Source: Dichotomocladium elegans (taxonomy: Eukaryota; Mucoromycota; Mucoromycetes; Mucorales; Lichtheimiaceae). From it: a stretch of 64,000 nucleotides of DNA. The position numbers and the translations under genes are program-made. Position 1 is the first letter of the stretch. Every line of letters starts with the position of its first letter. The notes beneath the pieces were generated by a model that ran no database searches, was not told the DNA's origin, and saw only the letters and a list, made by a program, of their open reading frames with translations. The stretch is from contig JAIXMN010000029.1 in the NCBI GenBank assembly GCA_025716815.1, positions 186,001-250,000 on the forward strand. The letters are read 5' to 3'. Below, one piece after another: positions 1-12,479 of the stretch.

Positions 1-1876
1 GATGCAAAGCAACGAAACTTGAGGACTTATTCTGTTTTATTGAACGAGTCGATGGGTCACACTCGATAAATATGCACTGTAGCAGATTGGGTGTTTCATT
101 TACAGTTCCTTCAGTACTTTTTCTACACTGATATAGGAAGAAAAGCGGGCATAGGAGCATAGGATGATGGCATAAGCATGACGCATCGTTGATAGAAGGA
201 AGGGATGTGTATGTGACACGTCCAAAGCGAATCATCCGGCAGCTATTTGATGCAGCATGGTACCTTGCTTTGCTGTACTTATATTTGTTATAGAGTTATG
301 GCTCCTGCGGCCACACCCACTGTGGTCCTGGTTGTCTCAAGTTTACGTGGTCCACATGATACTCGTGCCCTTCGCGTCCATACATTTTGCTGGCAGGCTC
401 TGGTGCTCACATCCGGACACTTGATATTGATCCACGACGAAATGTTTGGAGCGTTGGCGGATCAAAGCAAAGAGTAACAGATGCTGCTAACCCCCGATTC
501 CACACACGGCGCTGAAGACGTCCCTCTGTCATGCACCCTATGCAGTTCTGTTGACCGCATCCACGGAGAACAGCTGATATTAGTATTTTTTAGTAATAAG
601 TGACATATAATCTCGGAACTACATTGGAGCATGTTGGGTAAGATCTGTCTGCTCGTCTCATACTTGTCGAGGGGGAAACGTCAAACCCATAACTCAGCAG
701 TACAAGTCTAAACCCCCTTTTCCACGGGCAGGCTCGAGAAATTGGAGATAGAGAGCCAACCAGTTTCCTAGTGCAAACGCCGTCGATAAGCAGAGAGTTG
801 TTAAAGCATGGTGACAGAAAAATTTGCGTAATGGAAGGCAGTCGGGATCATGGTAGCGGGTTGTTGATTTATCCACCTGCTAGAGAACAGTCCGGTAAGC
901 GAGGAATTGGCAGTAACTGGTCACGTGCAAAGAGTTGCTTCGACGTCCCCACAGATTGAGTTTAACCTCGAGAACCGGGTACTTGCGCCGTCGTACCTAC
1001 TGTCGGTAATATTTTGTCTCCCCGATCTTGTATTGCTCTTGCTAAGGGTAACGAAACTTGGCACGATCAAGAAGGTCTGGGCGGTATATTTTCTTATCTC
1101 AAAAGAAAATCCCGGGAAGTTGCATAAAACTTTTCCACTGTCCAAGGGATAAATGAAACAGAGCAGCAGGCGCTCAGTTTTCTCTGAGATACCGTAAATC
1201 GAAACGTAGTATCTCTTTATACAAATCCTATCAATTCGACGCCCTTAGCACTCCCAATACATCGGTGGTCAAAGGGCAAAACCATTAATGAACAACATCA
1301 TCAGGTGATGGACATCGTGCATCTAAAGGACGATATAACCAGTCGTTGAATCTACTACACTGTTGATCCCCTATAAATAATGGATACTCGAGCAAGCTGG
1401 TTTTTTGCTCTATGGACTCCAGTCTAACCCTCCCACTCGTGGCTCTCATTGGATATGATACCAGAACATTATTGCAAGCTAGCATCAACCAACTTTTGTA
1501 AATTAACCGATCATACTCGTACTTAATGAATCATGGGAAAGAATCGTTCCTGGACACCCTTTCACTCCTTCCCTCTGCTGCCGTCACCTGCCTCTTACAG
1601 TGTGCGGGCGCTTTGCCTTTTCATCCCATATATCGCCGGGACTAATTAGGATAACTCGAGGGTCCTTCGAGGCCCTTTAGTGTAAGTGAAGAGGTTCACT
1701 GTTTCCCGCTGACCAATGCATTTCAATCATCTTTATACAATTCGAACTTTACTTTGGAGAACAAAGTGGTGCTTATTTAGTTCCAACTTGCCCCTCTCTG
1801 GCCCGGGGATAAAGCTGAGTCATAGACAATTCCCAGAAACTTTAATTTCCTTTATTGTTCTTTCCTCTTCTTCACG
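1..1876. other. Gene-poor 5' stretch with a decayed repeat
   Basis: No convincing gene is visible. Short open frames lack family similarity and splice support. The only recognisable content is a decayed repeat at about 1290-1720, described separately. A pyrimidine-rich run at 1849-1872 sits just before the biotin carboxylase start codon and is typical of fungal promoter or leader sequence. Confidence 0.6.
1290..1720 (-). repeat. Dispersed repeat copy 1 (antisense peptide plus TTCG hairpin tail)
   Basis: This stretch aligns by eye with copies at about 38375-38960 and 58640-59130. Shared landmarks are a block resembling ATTGACCAATCGTAC, a GGATAA word, a TTCG-loop hairpin near 1660-1675 and GTGTAAGT. 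Reading the minus strand gives a peptide of the form IKYEYDRLIYK, matching GYDWSIYK in the 38 kb copy. The tail also resembles sequence downstream of the Fanzor relic at 52.8 kb. It is decayed, with stops in the antisense frame. Confidence 0.5.
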
Positions 1877-3910
1877 ATGAAACTCCTAGTGGCAAATCGT
1901 GGAGAGATCGCTATCCGCGCTTTAGTAGCAGCAGCAGAACTGGGTCTCCAGACTGTCGCAGTTTACTCGGATGATCAGGACAAGAGCCATTGTGAATTCG
2001 CACACCAATCGATCAAGCTCAAGAGCCTCGCTTCCTTTTTAGATCCACACCAGATTATCGCAGCAGCTCAAAGGTAGAGTAAATATGCACCATGATATCC
2101 AAATAAGCAAATGATCGTCTGACTTCTGCTCTCCTTACACTGCCGCTAGTGTTCAAGCCAATGCGATTCATCCAGGCTATGGTTTTTTATCCGAGAGTTC
2201 TGAATTAGCTGATCTTTGCCAAAAAAAAGACATACTCTTTGTTGGCCCGTCATCTTCTTGCATTGCTGCAGTGGGCGACAAGGTGTCCGCGCGGGAGGTG
2301 GCCAAAGCCGCTAAGGTACCTGTGATTCCAGGCACTGATGCTTCTGTCAGAGATGCTGCTACGGTCATTCACTTCGCCAATCAATTCGGCTACCCTGTCA
2401 TGCTCAAGGCTCGCGATGGCGGTGGTGGGCGCGGCATTCGTTTAGTCCATAGCGAGTCCGAAGTAGCAGAAGCGCTGAAACGATGCATCAACGAATCGCC
2501 CTCCAAGCAAGTGTTTGTTGAAAAGGCAATAATAGGCGCAAAGCACATTGAAGTCCAGATTCTGGGCGACCGACACGGCAATATCATTCACCTACTGGAG
2601 CGCGACTGCTCAGCCCAGCGTCGGTATCAGAAGATAGTCGAAGTCGCCCCTGCTCCTTCCTTGCCTCTTGCGATGCGCCAGGCAATACACGATGCCGCTC
2701 TTCGGCTCGCCAGTTCAATCCGATACGATTCTGCAGGGACAGTCGAATTTCTCGTTTTACCGGACGCCTATTATTTCCTCGAGGTGAACCCACGTATCCA
2801 GGTAGAACATACTATCTCCGAACAGATCACCAACGTCGACTTAGTCCAGAGTCAAATCCGTATTGCTATGGGAGAGGCTCTACCCGCCATGGGCCTCATG
2901 CAGAGCCTCATTCCTCTGACACCCCGAGTTGTAGCCATACAGGCTCGCATTGTCTCTGAAGATCCGAATAAGGACAATATGCTTTCTGTTGGCCGCATAA
3001 ACCAAGCGAAGTTTCCTACAGGTCATGGTATTCGTATCGACACATGGATCAAGTCGGGGTGTGTGGTGCTTCCGGTAATTGACGCCTTAGCAATCCTGCT
3101 CCATCTTTTAATTATCCACTCATTGCTTCAACAACATAGATGTTCGACTCGTTACTGGGTAAAATCATTGTCACCGGTCAATCTTTTGAAGACGCGGTTC
3201 GAAAGATGACATGTGCGCTAGAGCGAACCAACATTGACGGTGTTGCCACCAACATTGATTTTATGCTCGCCCTTGTTAACAGCAAGCTGTTCGTCGAGAA
3301 TAATATGGCCGGCGTTCATGTCAAATTTCTTGACCAGCATCAGCGAGAACTTCTTCAGGCAAGCAGCGAGTATACCAAAGCACGATACCAGAAGCAGCAA
3401 CAGAACCATGGCGATCCTGAGGAGGCTACACTCAAACCTATCTTTGCTGATGTTCCTGCCAATTGTTTCACATTCAGGCCAGGTGATGCCTTTAACATCG
3501 AGCTAGACACCAAAGATGCCCATGCCCTCCAGATCGAATCCATCGCGACAAATAATTTCCCTGAGGAATTCTCTGGCAAGATTCAGACCACTTTCTCACC
3601 GAACCCTATCGGCATCACTGTCATGCGTAAAGCGGCTGTGGTTTCAACTATGCGGCGCAAAGCTTCCGCAAAGTGCCAGGGCGAGATCCCAACACCTATC
3701 ACAGGTATGCTCGTCGAGCTCAATGTACGCAAAGGCGATTCTGTCCAGGCAGGTCAACAAGTGTTTGTCATGAGCGCCATGAAGATGGAAACCGTAGTAC
3801 GGACCAAGGCGGCTGGCCATGTTAAAGCCATCTATGCTAAGGAGAATGATCTGATCGAGGCGGGGGACCTTGTAGTCGAGATATCTGAGCAGCATGAGAG
3901 TAAATTATAA
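1877..3910 (+). CDS. Biotin carboxylase-biotin carrier protein (pyruvate carboxylase-like, no carboxyltransferase)
   Basis: Exons 1877-2073, 2150-3074 and 3140-3910 give 630 residues; the introns of 76 and 65 nt are GT-AG. The N-terminus is a biotin carboxylase domain (MKLLVANRGEIAIR), followed by an ATP-grasp with the glycine loop GGGGRGI, the ERDCSAQRRYQK signature and FLEVNPRIQVEH, which carries metal and catalytic residues. The C-terminus is a biotinyl domain with the modified lysine in MSAMKMET. The family carboxylates enzyme-bound biotin using ATP and bicarbonate. Carrier and linker most resemble pyruvate carboxylase, yet the roughly 500-residue carbox­yltransferase segment is absent. 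It may therefore act with a separate transferase subunit, or be a degenerate paralogue. No mitochondrial presequence is visible. The acceptor substrate is unknown. Confidence 0.9.
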
Positions 3911-4294
3911 AGCAAAGAAAGCGCGTAATGTCGCCGTCAGCAGCAATAACTTCTGTCTTCGATCTACGCAATATGTCTTTAAGTGGCGGATACTTTCCAA
4001 GTGGCTCCCGTTTGCGTAAGCGCCATATATTGGATTGGAAGAACATTGGATCGATGTATCTTACGTACACTGCAACACATCCACGCGGAAGTTGGTCTCA
4101 TCATACCAGAGAGAATTTCACCATGTCTCTCTCGCACACATGTGCCTAGCATATGCTGACTATCTCCCGCAGTCTTTTGCCATTCACTTAATACAGGTAC
4201 CCTCAATGTTCCTAGAGTCTTTCTAGAATGGCTGCGCGGTAAAGGCACATGGAAGCTTTCTGGGTGAGATGATGTGGCAGCCGGATTTAACGTA
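3911..4294. other. Intergenic spacer
   Basis: These 384 bases lie between two co-directional genes. Open frames on either strand show no family features. An in-frame TGA at 4265 precedes the next gene's ATG and fixes that ATG as the first available one. Confidence 0.6.
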
Positions 4295-7200
4295 ATGCCA
4301 AATCCGCTGTCTACAGACGATTTAAAAGCCGATGTGTCGCTTTTCAACCACGCCGGAAAAAGATGGGGGCTGCTCGTCCACTCTTTTTCGTTCATGCATC
4401 CTCTTTTAGAAGATATCTTTAAAGAACCACGTCTCCGAATAGACCCTACTCACCTTGCGCTTGTGCTCTTGCCACCTGAACACACCCTTCCCTCAGAGCC
4501 GCGTTCGTTCGATTTCCTTGGTATAATAATTAACGTTACCCTCACGCTTCGTTTCTCATTACCGACCACAAACTAAAACAAGACTAAACTGTAGCAAACC
4601 ACGTCATTGCTACATCATGGCAAACGATCCTTGAACAGACAAAGATTGCACCTCGGCCGTCTTTGTCTGCATCCGTCTTGTCTCACATCTCCCCCCGTCG
4701 AAGACATCTCAATACGACTACTACTGGCAGCATGTTAAGGAATGGGATACGGTCCAGGTCAAAAAGTACACTCATCAGTACAGAAAGCAGCAGTAGCGCA
4801 CACCGATCGGCGTCTTCATCAAGTGGTACATGTCTGACCACCATTCAGGGAAAATCCGTCGTTCTGCATCATCGGACCGTCATATTCGGATGTCAGAAAC
4901 TCGCGGTGACGAGGGAAGCTATTTTTCACGATGAGAATGACTTACCCACCCACCTCATGCTGTATCTTGATCAAGAGATTAAAGACCTTTCAAACCCCAT
5001 GCGGCCAGCAGAAGAGAATCACTTGACTTGTATGCAGAAAACGGAAGATGTTATCAAGTAAAGTATGGGTGTAAGAGGAAACCCCTTGTAAGACGCCCAC
5101 GTACTGTGCCTTAATCGATGATGCTCTAGCCAAGTAAAAGTAATGCTGCAAAAGGCATTCAATTCGTCACATCCCAAAGGTAATTTCACAAAGGTGTATA
5201 ACCGTTGAGAAAGTATAAGTCTCGAATTGCAAAGACAAATATAGTGCGACAGTTTTGTGACGCAGCTTTACAAGAGACGAATCTAGGCGTTTTGCATACG
5301 CTTGCAAAGCATTTGTTGGACGAAGGATTTCAGGTAAGAGCAATATATATTCAGACGATATTAGTGACCAGTCCGATGGCATGGAATTGGGAGAAGGAAT
5401 ATCAATGGGATAATAAAAGGGTTATTTACATTTTATCCTATGAGGGCATTCCTTTAGTATATCGAAGAATATCTGGAAAAAACATCAGGGATAAGCTATA
5501 TGGACCAGGAGGAAGCATACAGAGTTTGCGAGAGGTGGGTTTTATGCAATATAGCGACGCTTATGCTCATGTGACCATATCTAGCCATGTGATGGAGGAG
5601 ACCTATGATGTCGTCTTTTTCAAAATCTCTCAATTAGTCCAAGAGATTGATGTCGAGGTGTCCAACGTCCTGGAATCGATGAGCTGCCTTGATATTGTCC
5701 AACTGGGCCTCCCAGATAGTCATGTCATTCGTCGTCGCGTAGATAGCGCTGTTGACACCTTGCGGCGGATCGGATCATATCGCACGCCTTCCGACAAGCT
5801 CGATAGCCTACTCAAATCGATTACACATCTGTCTGAATTCCATACAGATTCCAGTAAGAATCATGCCGCAAAGAAAACAAACGACGACATTTACTTACGG
5901 TTATCGCGACTGAATAGCTGAGGTTAACGAAAAACTTGACTCGGATGCCCTTGTATCTATGACCATCATCACGATCATACGAGGTCATGTACCGCACCTG
6001 ATAGCTAATATGACCTATATAAAAGAGTTTACCTTCCAACAGAACCTTGAGATTGGTAAATACGGCTTTGCCATCAGCACCTTTGACGCCGTGATCCAGT
6101 ATATCCTTGAATCGCGTACAGAACTTGCTTCGCTCTCAGATCGAAACAACAAGCTTTGGATTTCTATACGACAAGGAGATATCAATGATGTGCAGTCTAT
6201 TCTTCCAGATAAAAAGAATAGCAATAACAGCGGCAACAGCGATACATTGCCTTCAGATTATCGGGCTAGTCATCGGTTCGCAGAAAATTCAGCTCGGTGC
6301 TTCTCTCTCTTTCCAACCGCTGACCTTCTTCATGTGCGAGACCCATTAGGCAATACCCCTCTCTTAATTGCAGCTGGTGCCGGCTGGGCCGCTGTTGTCG
6401 ATTATCTTTTGCTTCTTGATCCCGATAGCGCTGGTGTAGCGAACAATGCTGGACAGACAGCCCTTATGCGCGCCTGCCAGAGCGGCTCTGTCGACACTGT
6501 CAAGCGACTGCTTGTAGATGCGTCTTGCTGCCTTGCAGCACAGGATGACAAAGGCTACACAGCCTTTCTGCATGCGTGCGTGAATGGCGACCCCGCTATA
6601 CTAGATTTGCTGCTTACTAACGGTGTGGACCACATGGATCCTACTGTCAGGAATCATCGCGGCCAGGGCCCTCTCCACCTAGCAACAACTGCGGATGCGC
6701 TCGAGTATCTGATACAGCGATTGCCATCTGATATACTTCCATGGCAGGACTATGAGGGCAAGACCTTCCTTCATGTGCAAAAGAAACACCCAATCGATTC
6801 GAACACAATGGCTTCGCTTTTGAGCATACGTGATTACTATGGCCAAACGCCTCTGCTTGCATGGGCTACCAATGGTTGGTTCGATAATATTGAAGCAGTC
6901 CTTTGGTTTGCCGAGGACAGGAACCTCTATGCTCACAACCGTGGCCAAACTATACTCCATGCCATGGCCACTGCGCTCGATCCGAGTCGACCTCAAGTGA
7001 CGACATTATCTCCTTGCACAATTGAGAACATTGTCCGAAGACTCGCATGGCTTGTTGATGTTCGCGAATGGGCGAACGGAAATACAGTGCTCCATTTGGC
7101 AGCAAACCTACGTCTAACAGACTGCAACAGACCGTTCGTTTTTAGTTTTATCCGATCTTTACTTATTCACGCAGGTGCTCGGATAGAGAGCACCAACGAG

Positions 7201-9101
7201 CGTGGCGTAAGAGCAGTTAACGCAAGCCGTGATCCTGACATGATTGCTTTTTTAACTGGTACAGGAAACTAGAACGGAACACGACTAAAAAGGAGGAAAA
7301 TATGTTTACCACATCTGTTCTATCATGCCCAGAGATGATAATCGAAGCACACAGGCACGGTGACTCAAATATGGTTGCATCTCTGTCGATAAACGATGCC
7401 GACACCGGCCGTGATACTCTTCATTGCTATAATTTTCGCGTAACCGGAGCATCAGCGCTTCACACCACCATCCAATATACGATTGCAAGTGTCCCGGCAC
7501 ATTCCGTACGTATCCATAGCCCATGTGATCACCCCCCTAAGCCCAATTTGTCCGCTTTACTGACAGCACATGGGTATATAACGGTCATGTCCGTATAGCC
7601 TCAAAAAAACGCTATTAATGACGAATATCGCAGCCCCTTAGCATGGAAACAAGAACTCAAGACCATCAATCGGACGTTACAGGATTTTTACCAACTACGC
7701 CAAGATATTGTGCGAGAATGCCCCGAATTATTTCTACCCACATTACGCCATCTTGTGGATCCCGAGCAAGTCGGCCTCCAACCGGAGCCTCCGGTATGCC
7801 TTCAGGAAGAAGCAGTGCGACAGCTGGATGGATTCATGCAATGGCTGGAGTCTCACCCGACATTGCGCGACCACGATCTCGTCCAGACCTTTGTCCGATC
7901 GCAGACGCTCGAGGTGAGCTGCCAGATCTAAGAGGAGAATAAGGATAAAATTGACTTATTTAATGGATTGGCGCGTGCATCTGTGTGACGCACGTAAAGC
8001 GCGAGATGATTGAAAATGCTTCGTTTGCACGGCGAGATCTGCTTCTCGAAGCGATTGGCAAGTTTCCCCTGGCAGGCAACGATTTCGGTGGGAGCGAGGA
8101 CGAAGAGTACTTCTTCTCATTTTCTCAGCACCAAATCGAGACGCTGCGAGAGGCTCTGACTGGTATACTTCGGGCGGGCCGACGCGTTGCTCAATGCAGG
8201 CAGGGTATGTAATTGAAAGAAGGACGAAAAGAGTGGATAACCAGGGAGGGGATGATCTATCTAAAATGCTTGATGATCATGGCAGATCTCGAAGCCGTCG
8301 CAAGCCAAATTGGTCAGCTACTTGATAGATGCAACGACTATTGTGATGAGAAGAAACGGGATAGAAAAGGCGATAAGGTTGTGGCAGGATCAGACCCACG
8401 ACGTCTGTGTATCGCAATGACTGGTGACACAGCAGTAAGCAAGACAAACGCCGCAAGATATGCCGATCATTCCCATTTTTGATAATCTTTCAACAGTACG
8501 GATCATCACCTCTGGACGACCTTGTGCGCGGATTCCAAATGATGCGCGATCTGATTGACGGTATCCTGGTAATTCAATTGCGTGGTTATGAGCTGCGGGC
8601 TTTGACTCTGACGATCACTTTTGCTGCATACGACGGCGACATGTTTTGCACAGATGGCACTGCAACACCCATTATGGTTACTGCATCGCCGCATCGAACT
8701 CCGCGAGCATCTTGAGCACGAGCGCGATCATCTACGTCGCGTCAAGTCATGGAACGAAGTATTTTCCACCCAGCGCCAACAGGTTGAGCAAACTCAAAAT
8801 AATGTGTCCAAAGTGCGTATGTGCACACGCGCATAGCTCGAGAAGCTTTGTCGCTTTGATTCGAATCATAACTGAAATTCTGAGTTAGACCCTGTCTGAT
8901 CTCGCGCGGACTGGTCGTCAAATTGCCCGATCGCACCAAATGATATCGGACGAAATGGCTCATTTTCAGCGAGTCCATCCCGTCCAGCTCAAAGACATGA
9001 TGAAGTCTTATTGCCGGACACAGCTACTGCAAGAGCGGCTTAGACTTCTCTGGTTACAAGAACAAGCTAACGAACTAATGTCAAGGCGATCGGGACATTG
9101 A
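4295..9101 (+). CDS. VRL1: Vrl1/VARP-like VPS9-ankyrin-PX-BAR endosomal protein
   Basis: Exons 4295-4520, 4595-5057, 5130-5179, 5245-5333, 5458-5534, 5585-5853, 5918-7258, 7333-7505, 7599-7913, 8000-8204, 8286-8434, 8497-8568, 8654-8812 and 8889-9101 total 3801 nt, or 1266 residues. In order there is an N-terminal domain, a low-complexity Ser/Arg linker, a VPS9 domain (TPSDKLDSLLK, then PHLIANMTYIKEF), about six to eight ankyrin repeats (for example NAGQTALMRACQSG), a PX-like domain and a helical BAR-like C-terminus (RTGRQIARSHQMISDEM). VPS9 domains are exchange factors for Rab5-type GTPases. Yeast Vrl1 combines VPS9 and SNX-BAR features and pairs with the SNX-BAR protein Vin1 on endosomal tubules. 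Without the intron at 7259-7332 the gene would read as two proteins (stop at 7272, new ATG at 7302). The splice keeps frame exactly. Small exon edges around 5180-5245 are the least certain. Confidence 0.8.
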
Positions 9102-9459
9102 TCTGCTGCTAATTAAAGAAGAAAGTTTATATAAAATGCAATCAGTCGGCTTTATGGCTTGGTTGGTTGCCTTTTTTTTCGCGCTTATCCCTAATCTGCC
9201 ATATTCGTGTCGCCTTCCATATCTTTTCTTCCCCTCTTCTTTCTCTCTCTTTTTCTCTCTCTTATTCCACCGGTTTCCTCCACATAAGCATCTGACTTCG
9301 CTCGCTCGCTCATAGGCAGACGCAGGCAGAAACACGCGATTACACCAAAACGATACCCTATATCATCTCCCCTCTTCACTCGTGTATATATCCATCAAAC
9401 CAGCAGGTTCCGGTCGACACCACTGAGAAAATATAGACAACATACGTCCGATACACATA
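9102..9459 (+). promoter_or_regulatory. Upstream region of the G-alpha gene with pyrimidine tract
   Basis: This is the 358-base spacer between Vrl1-like and G-alpha genes. It contains a CT-rich run at about 9214-9263, mostly TTCTTTCTCTCT-type sequence, a common feature of fungal promoters and leaders. No TATA box could be assigned with confidence. Confidence 0.4.
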
Positions 9460-10128
9460 ATGGGCTGCTGTCAATCTGCCGAGCAAGTTGAAGAAAAGCA
9501 ACGCAACGAAGAAATCGAAGCGCAGATCAAGCGTGATCGGGCTGACATGCGTAAAGAAATAAAGGTGCTGCTGCTAGGTATAGTGCGCTTCCCGGAGTCG
9601 GTGAGGAGGCAATAAAAGCAGTTATGGATGTATTGCATCCAAATTTTCGAAAATGCGAGAAGCGGTGTGTGGCAAAGTACTGACTGACGGAGATTTGTTT
9701 ATTTTATTGCTTATTGTAGGCGCGGGTGAATCTGGCAAGTCGACAATCCTCAAGCAGATGAGGCTTATCCACGACGGCGGGTTCACTCCCGAAGAACGGG
9801 AAAGCTTCAAAGAGGTCATCTACTCTAATACGATCCAGTCGATGCGCGTTACCATGGAAGCTATGTATGACCTGGGAATTCCCTTCTGCCACCCTGAGAA
9901 CGAAGTCCATCGACGTCTGGTGCTCGAAGCCCCACCGCAGGTCGATTATCTCAGTCATGAACTCGTAGAGGCTATTGCGATATTATGGGACGACCAGTCC
10001 GTCAAAGATTGCGTGGACCGGGCCAACGAATTCCAGCTCAACGACTCGGCGCGATAGTATGTATTCTATTTTTTTGGGGGGGGTGGACCGCATGGTCTGA
10101 AAAAGGCATCTGTGTGTGTGCACTGATC

Positions 10129-10160
<32 letters not shown>

Positions 10161-10803
10161 GTGCTCTCAATTCATTTGTTTTTTCTTCCTTTTTCACAGC
10201 TACTTTGATTCCATATTGCGGATTGGTCAACCTCACTACATCCCAAGTGACCAGGATGTCTTGCGGTCACGCGTCAAATCTACAGGCATCACCGAGACAA
10301 CGTTTGCTATCGGCGACCTGACCTACCGAATGGTGGATGTCGGCGGCCAAAGATCGGAGCGCAAAAAATGGATCCATTGCTTTGAGAACGTCACAACCCT
10401 GCTGTTCCTTGTCGCCATTTCCGAATATGATCAAGTTCTCTTTGAAGATGCATCAGTCAATCGCCTTCAGGAATCGCTCACATTGTTTGACTCAATGTGC
10501 AACTCGCGCTGGTTCATCAAAACGTCGATAATTCTCTTCCTCAACAAAATAGACCTCTTTGCGGAGAAGCTCCCGAAGAGTCCGCTATCCAATTTCTTTG
10601 ATGACTACAAGGGCGGCGATAGATATGACGCTGCTTGCCAGTACCTTTTGCAGAAATTCGTCGCGTTGAACACGAGAGCCGATACGAAGCAGATCTACAC
10701 ACACTTCACATGTGCAACCGAAACAAAGCAAATCAAATTTGTCATGGACGCTGTCAACAACATCATCATTCACGAAAATCTCGCCAAGGAAGGGTTACTA
10801 TAA
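9460..10803 (+). CDS. Heterotrimeric G-protein alpha subunit
   Basis: Exons 9460-9577, 9720-10056 and 10200-10803 give 352 residues, the normal length. The start MGCCQS carries Gly2 for N-myristoylation and Cys3 for palmitoylation. The nucleotide-binding boxes are GAGESGKST (P-loop, split by intron 1), RVKSTGITET (switch I), DVGGQRSERKKW (switch II), FLNKIDLF and TCATETK. It acts at the plasma membrane as a GTP switch for receptors. The C-terminus ends NLAKEGLL, without the cysteine four residues from the end found in pertussis-toxin-sensitive Gi-type and many fungal group I subunits, so it belongs to another subgroup. Intron 2 holds a run of T followed by a run of A around 10130-10160. A DEP-RGS protein, a likely class of negative regulator, lies at 30.1-32.0 kb. 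Confidence 0.97.
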
Positions 10804-11335
10804 CAGCTGTCAAGTTATATTTTTCATCTATTTCTTTTTATTTAATCCGGCCCTCTTCTACCTACTTCTTTTTTTTTAAAGTATCAGTTTCAACAAGTCT
10901 CTATCACTACAATAACCTCATAACCACCGAGCAAAGCTCACAGCAACATTCGTAGCGGTACACTCGCCAATATACTCTCCCATCTTCTCAAATAAATGCA
11001 GAGTGGAAGGAATCTGCATAAATATTGGTGAACCTATTAATGGCAGTACAATTCTGCACCAAACACAGGAAGGAAGAAGGCAAGCTTTCGGTATCCCGGA
11101 AAAGAAGACAAAAGCTGCATGAGCCTAGCGTTTTGCTACATGTTTGGGTTCAATGTAACCAGTTTTGATTCGCCTTCGGGCGCCATAAAAAGCAAAAACG
11201 CTTTCACCACACAAGAAAAGTTAAAGGTCATCCTCCATCCTTCCCTCACGAGTACATCAGCTTGCTCGGCTTCGAAATCGTTCGATAGGGATTACACATA
11301 TGTTAATACTTAAAAGACATGCTCTATTTTCTAAA
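10804..11335. other. Intergenic spacer downstream of G-alpha
   Basis: No gene is seen. The sequence just after the stop is T-rich (10815-10880) with AATAAA-like words near 10991, consistent with a 3' UTR and polyadenylation zone. Confidence 0.5.
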
Positions 11336-12430
11336 ATCAAAAGTCGCACCCCTGCCAGTTCTGAAGTCGCAGGATCACAAAAATAAAATGGCGCTTTGCG
11401 CAGAAGATGCTTGAATGTCACATGCATCCACGGAAAGATATCGCTTCCATCTCTTCCTTTTGACTCGTTCTCTTTTATACACTTTTACATTCTGAAATGA
11501 GCAACCTATTTTTCTATGAAGATGACCCATGGTCATGTTGTTGATTAAGAAACGTATTCTCTGCAATCCGTTTGTCTCGCACTGAATATCTAGGTAGCAG
11601 AAATAACTCTGATCTTGCTACCATACACATTCCCCAAGCGAAAGAATGAAAGAAGCGGGGATCAAGCGCAGTTACGCAGCATACACTGACCAAGACAAGG
11701 TCAGATTTTTCAAACGGATGTTTCAGAAGGTCTTGAGTGCATCAGCTGCTAGGAATCCATGTTCATTCAGCACAAAGATGGGCACTACAGTATGAGAAAG
11801 ACCCTGACAGCATCTTTACGAAACCTAACGCGAGGGGTCGTTCGCGTATTCTCAATGAAGAGCATAAGAGCAGTATTGTATCCATTGTTCTAGAGCAGCT
11901 GATGGAGCAACTACTTCAAAGATTTGAGTGTCTCAAAGTATCTAAAACGACGCTCCATCGATTTATGAGAAACGAATGCAGCTTGTCAATGAAAATGACT
12001 CGGATTCAGCCTGTAGATAGGAATCGTGCTGCGAAGATCCAAGGGCGCCCTTGACTGGGTGCGCAAATGCGACAGGACCGACATCGACTTTCGAAAAAAA
12101 GGAACTGCGTTTTCTTGACGTGTCTGGATTCCATATTAATATATGAAACGTAGCATGCCATGATCCAAGAAAGGGACTCCAGCGATTATTCAATGTAGCT
12201 TGAGACTCCCGTAGCAGTCCGCAATCAAGAAAAGAAAGGACGCAGGTCAATCCGAAGTTGCGAGCAAAGGAATTGTCACATGAGCATAGGACGAGCCATT
12301 ATTTGGTAATGGAAATTACACCCATCCATAAGACTGAGGATGTCGATGTGCTTATCTTCCATCCTACTCAGTTGTCAAGAGCAAAAGTAAAAGGCAATGG
12401 GTTACCCTTGTCCCACTCTGCGATCTTCTA
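11336..12430 (+). mobile_element. Decayed Tc1/mariner copy A
   Basis: A leader at about 11336-11640 matches the leader of the copy at 50.4 kb (shared TTACATTCTGAAATGAGCAA and AAGCGGGGATCAAGCGCAG). Transposase remnants follow: a helix-turn-helix segment (GIHVHSAQRWALQYEKDPDS, 11737 onward), then KTTLHRFMRNECSLSMKM up to a stop near 12054, then fragments around 12060-12140 resembling DRTDIDF. Frames are broken at several points, so it is inactive. Sequence near 12320-12430 matches the C-terminal transposase region of other copies. Confidence 0.8.
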
Positions 12431-12479
12431 ATCCGGATCCTCTGTAGATAAACGATATCAGCCTAATTCAAGTGCCTCG

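Noticed and set aside
3979..4395. A 138-residue minus-strand open frame.
   Set aside because: It overlaps the spacer and the first Vrl1 exon, and shows no domain.
7302..9101. A stand-alone PX-BAR sorting nexin gene starting at ATG 7302.
   Set aside because: The intron 7259-7332 joins it in phase to the VPS9-ankyrin exons, and a 29-base intergenic gap is implausible for two genes.
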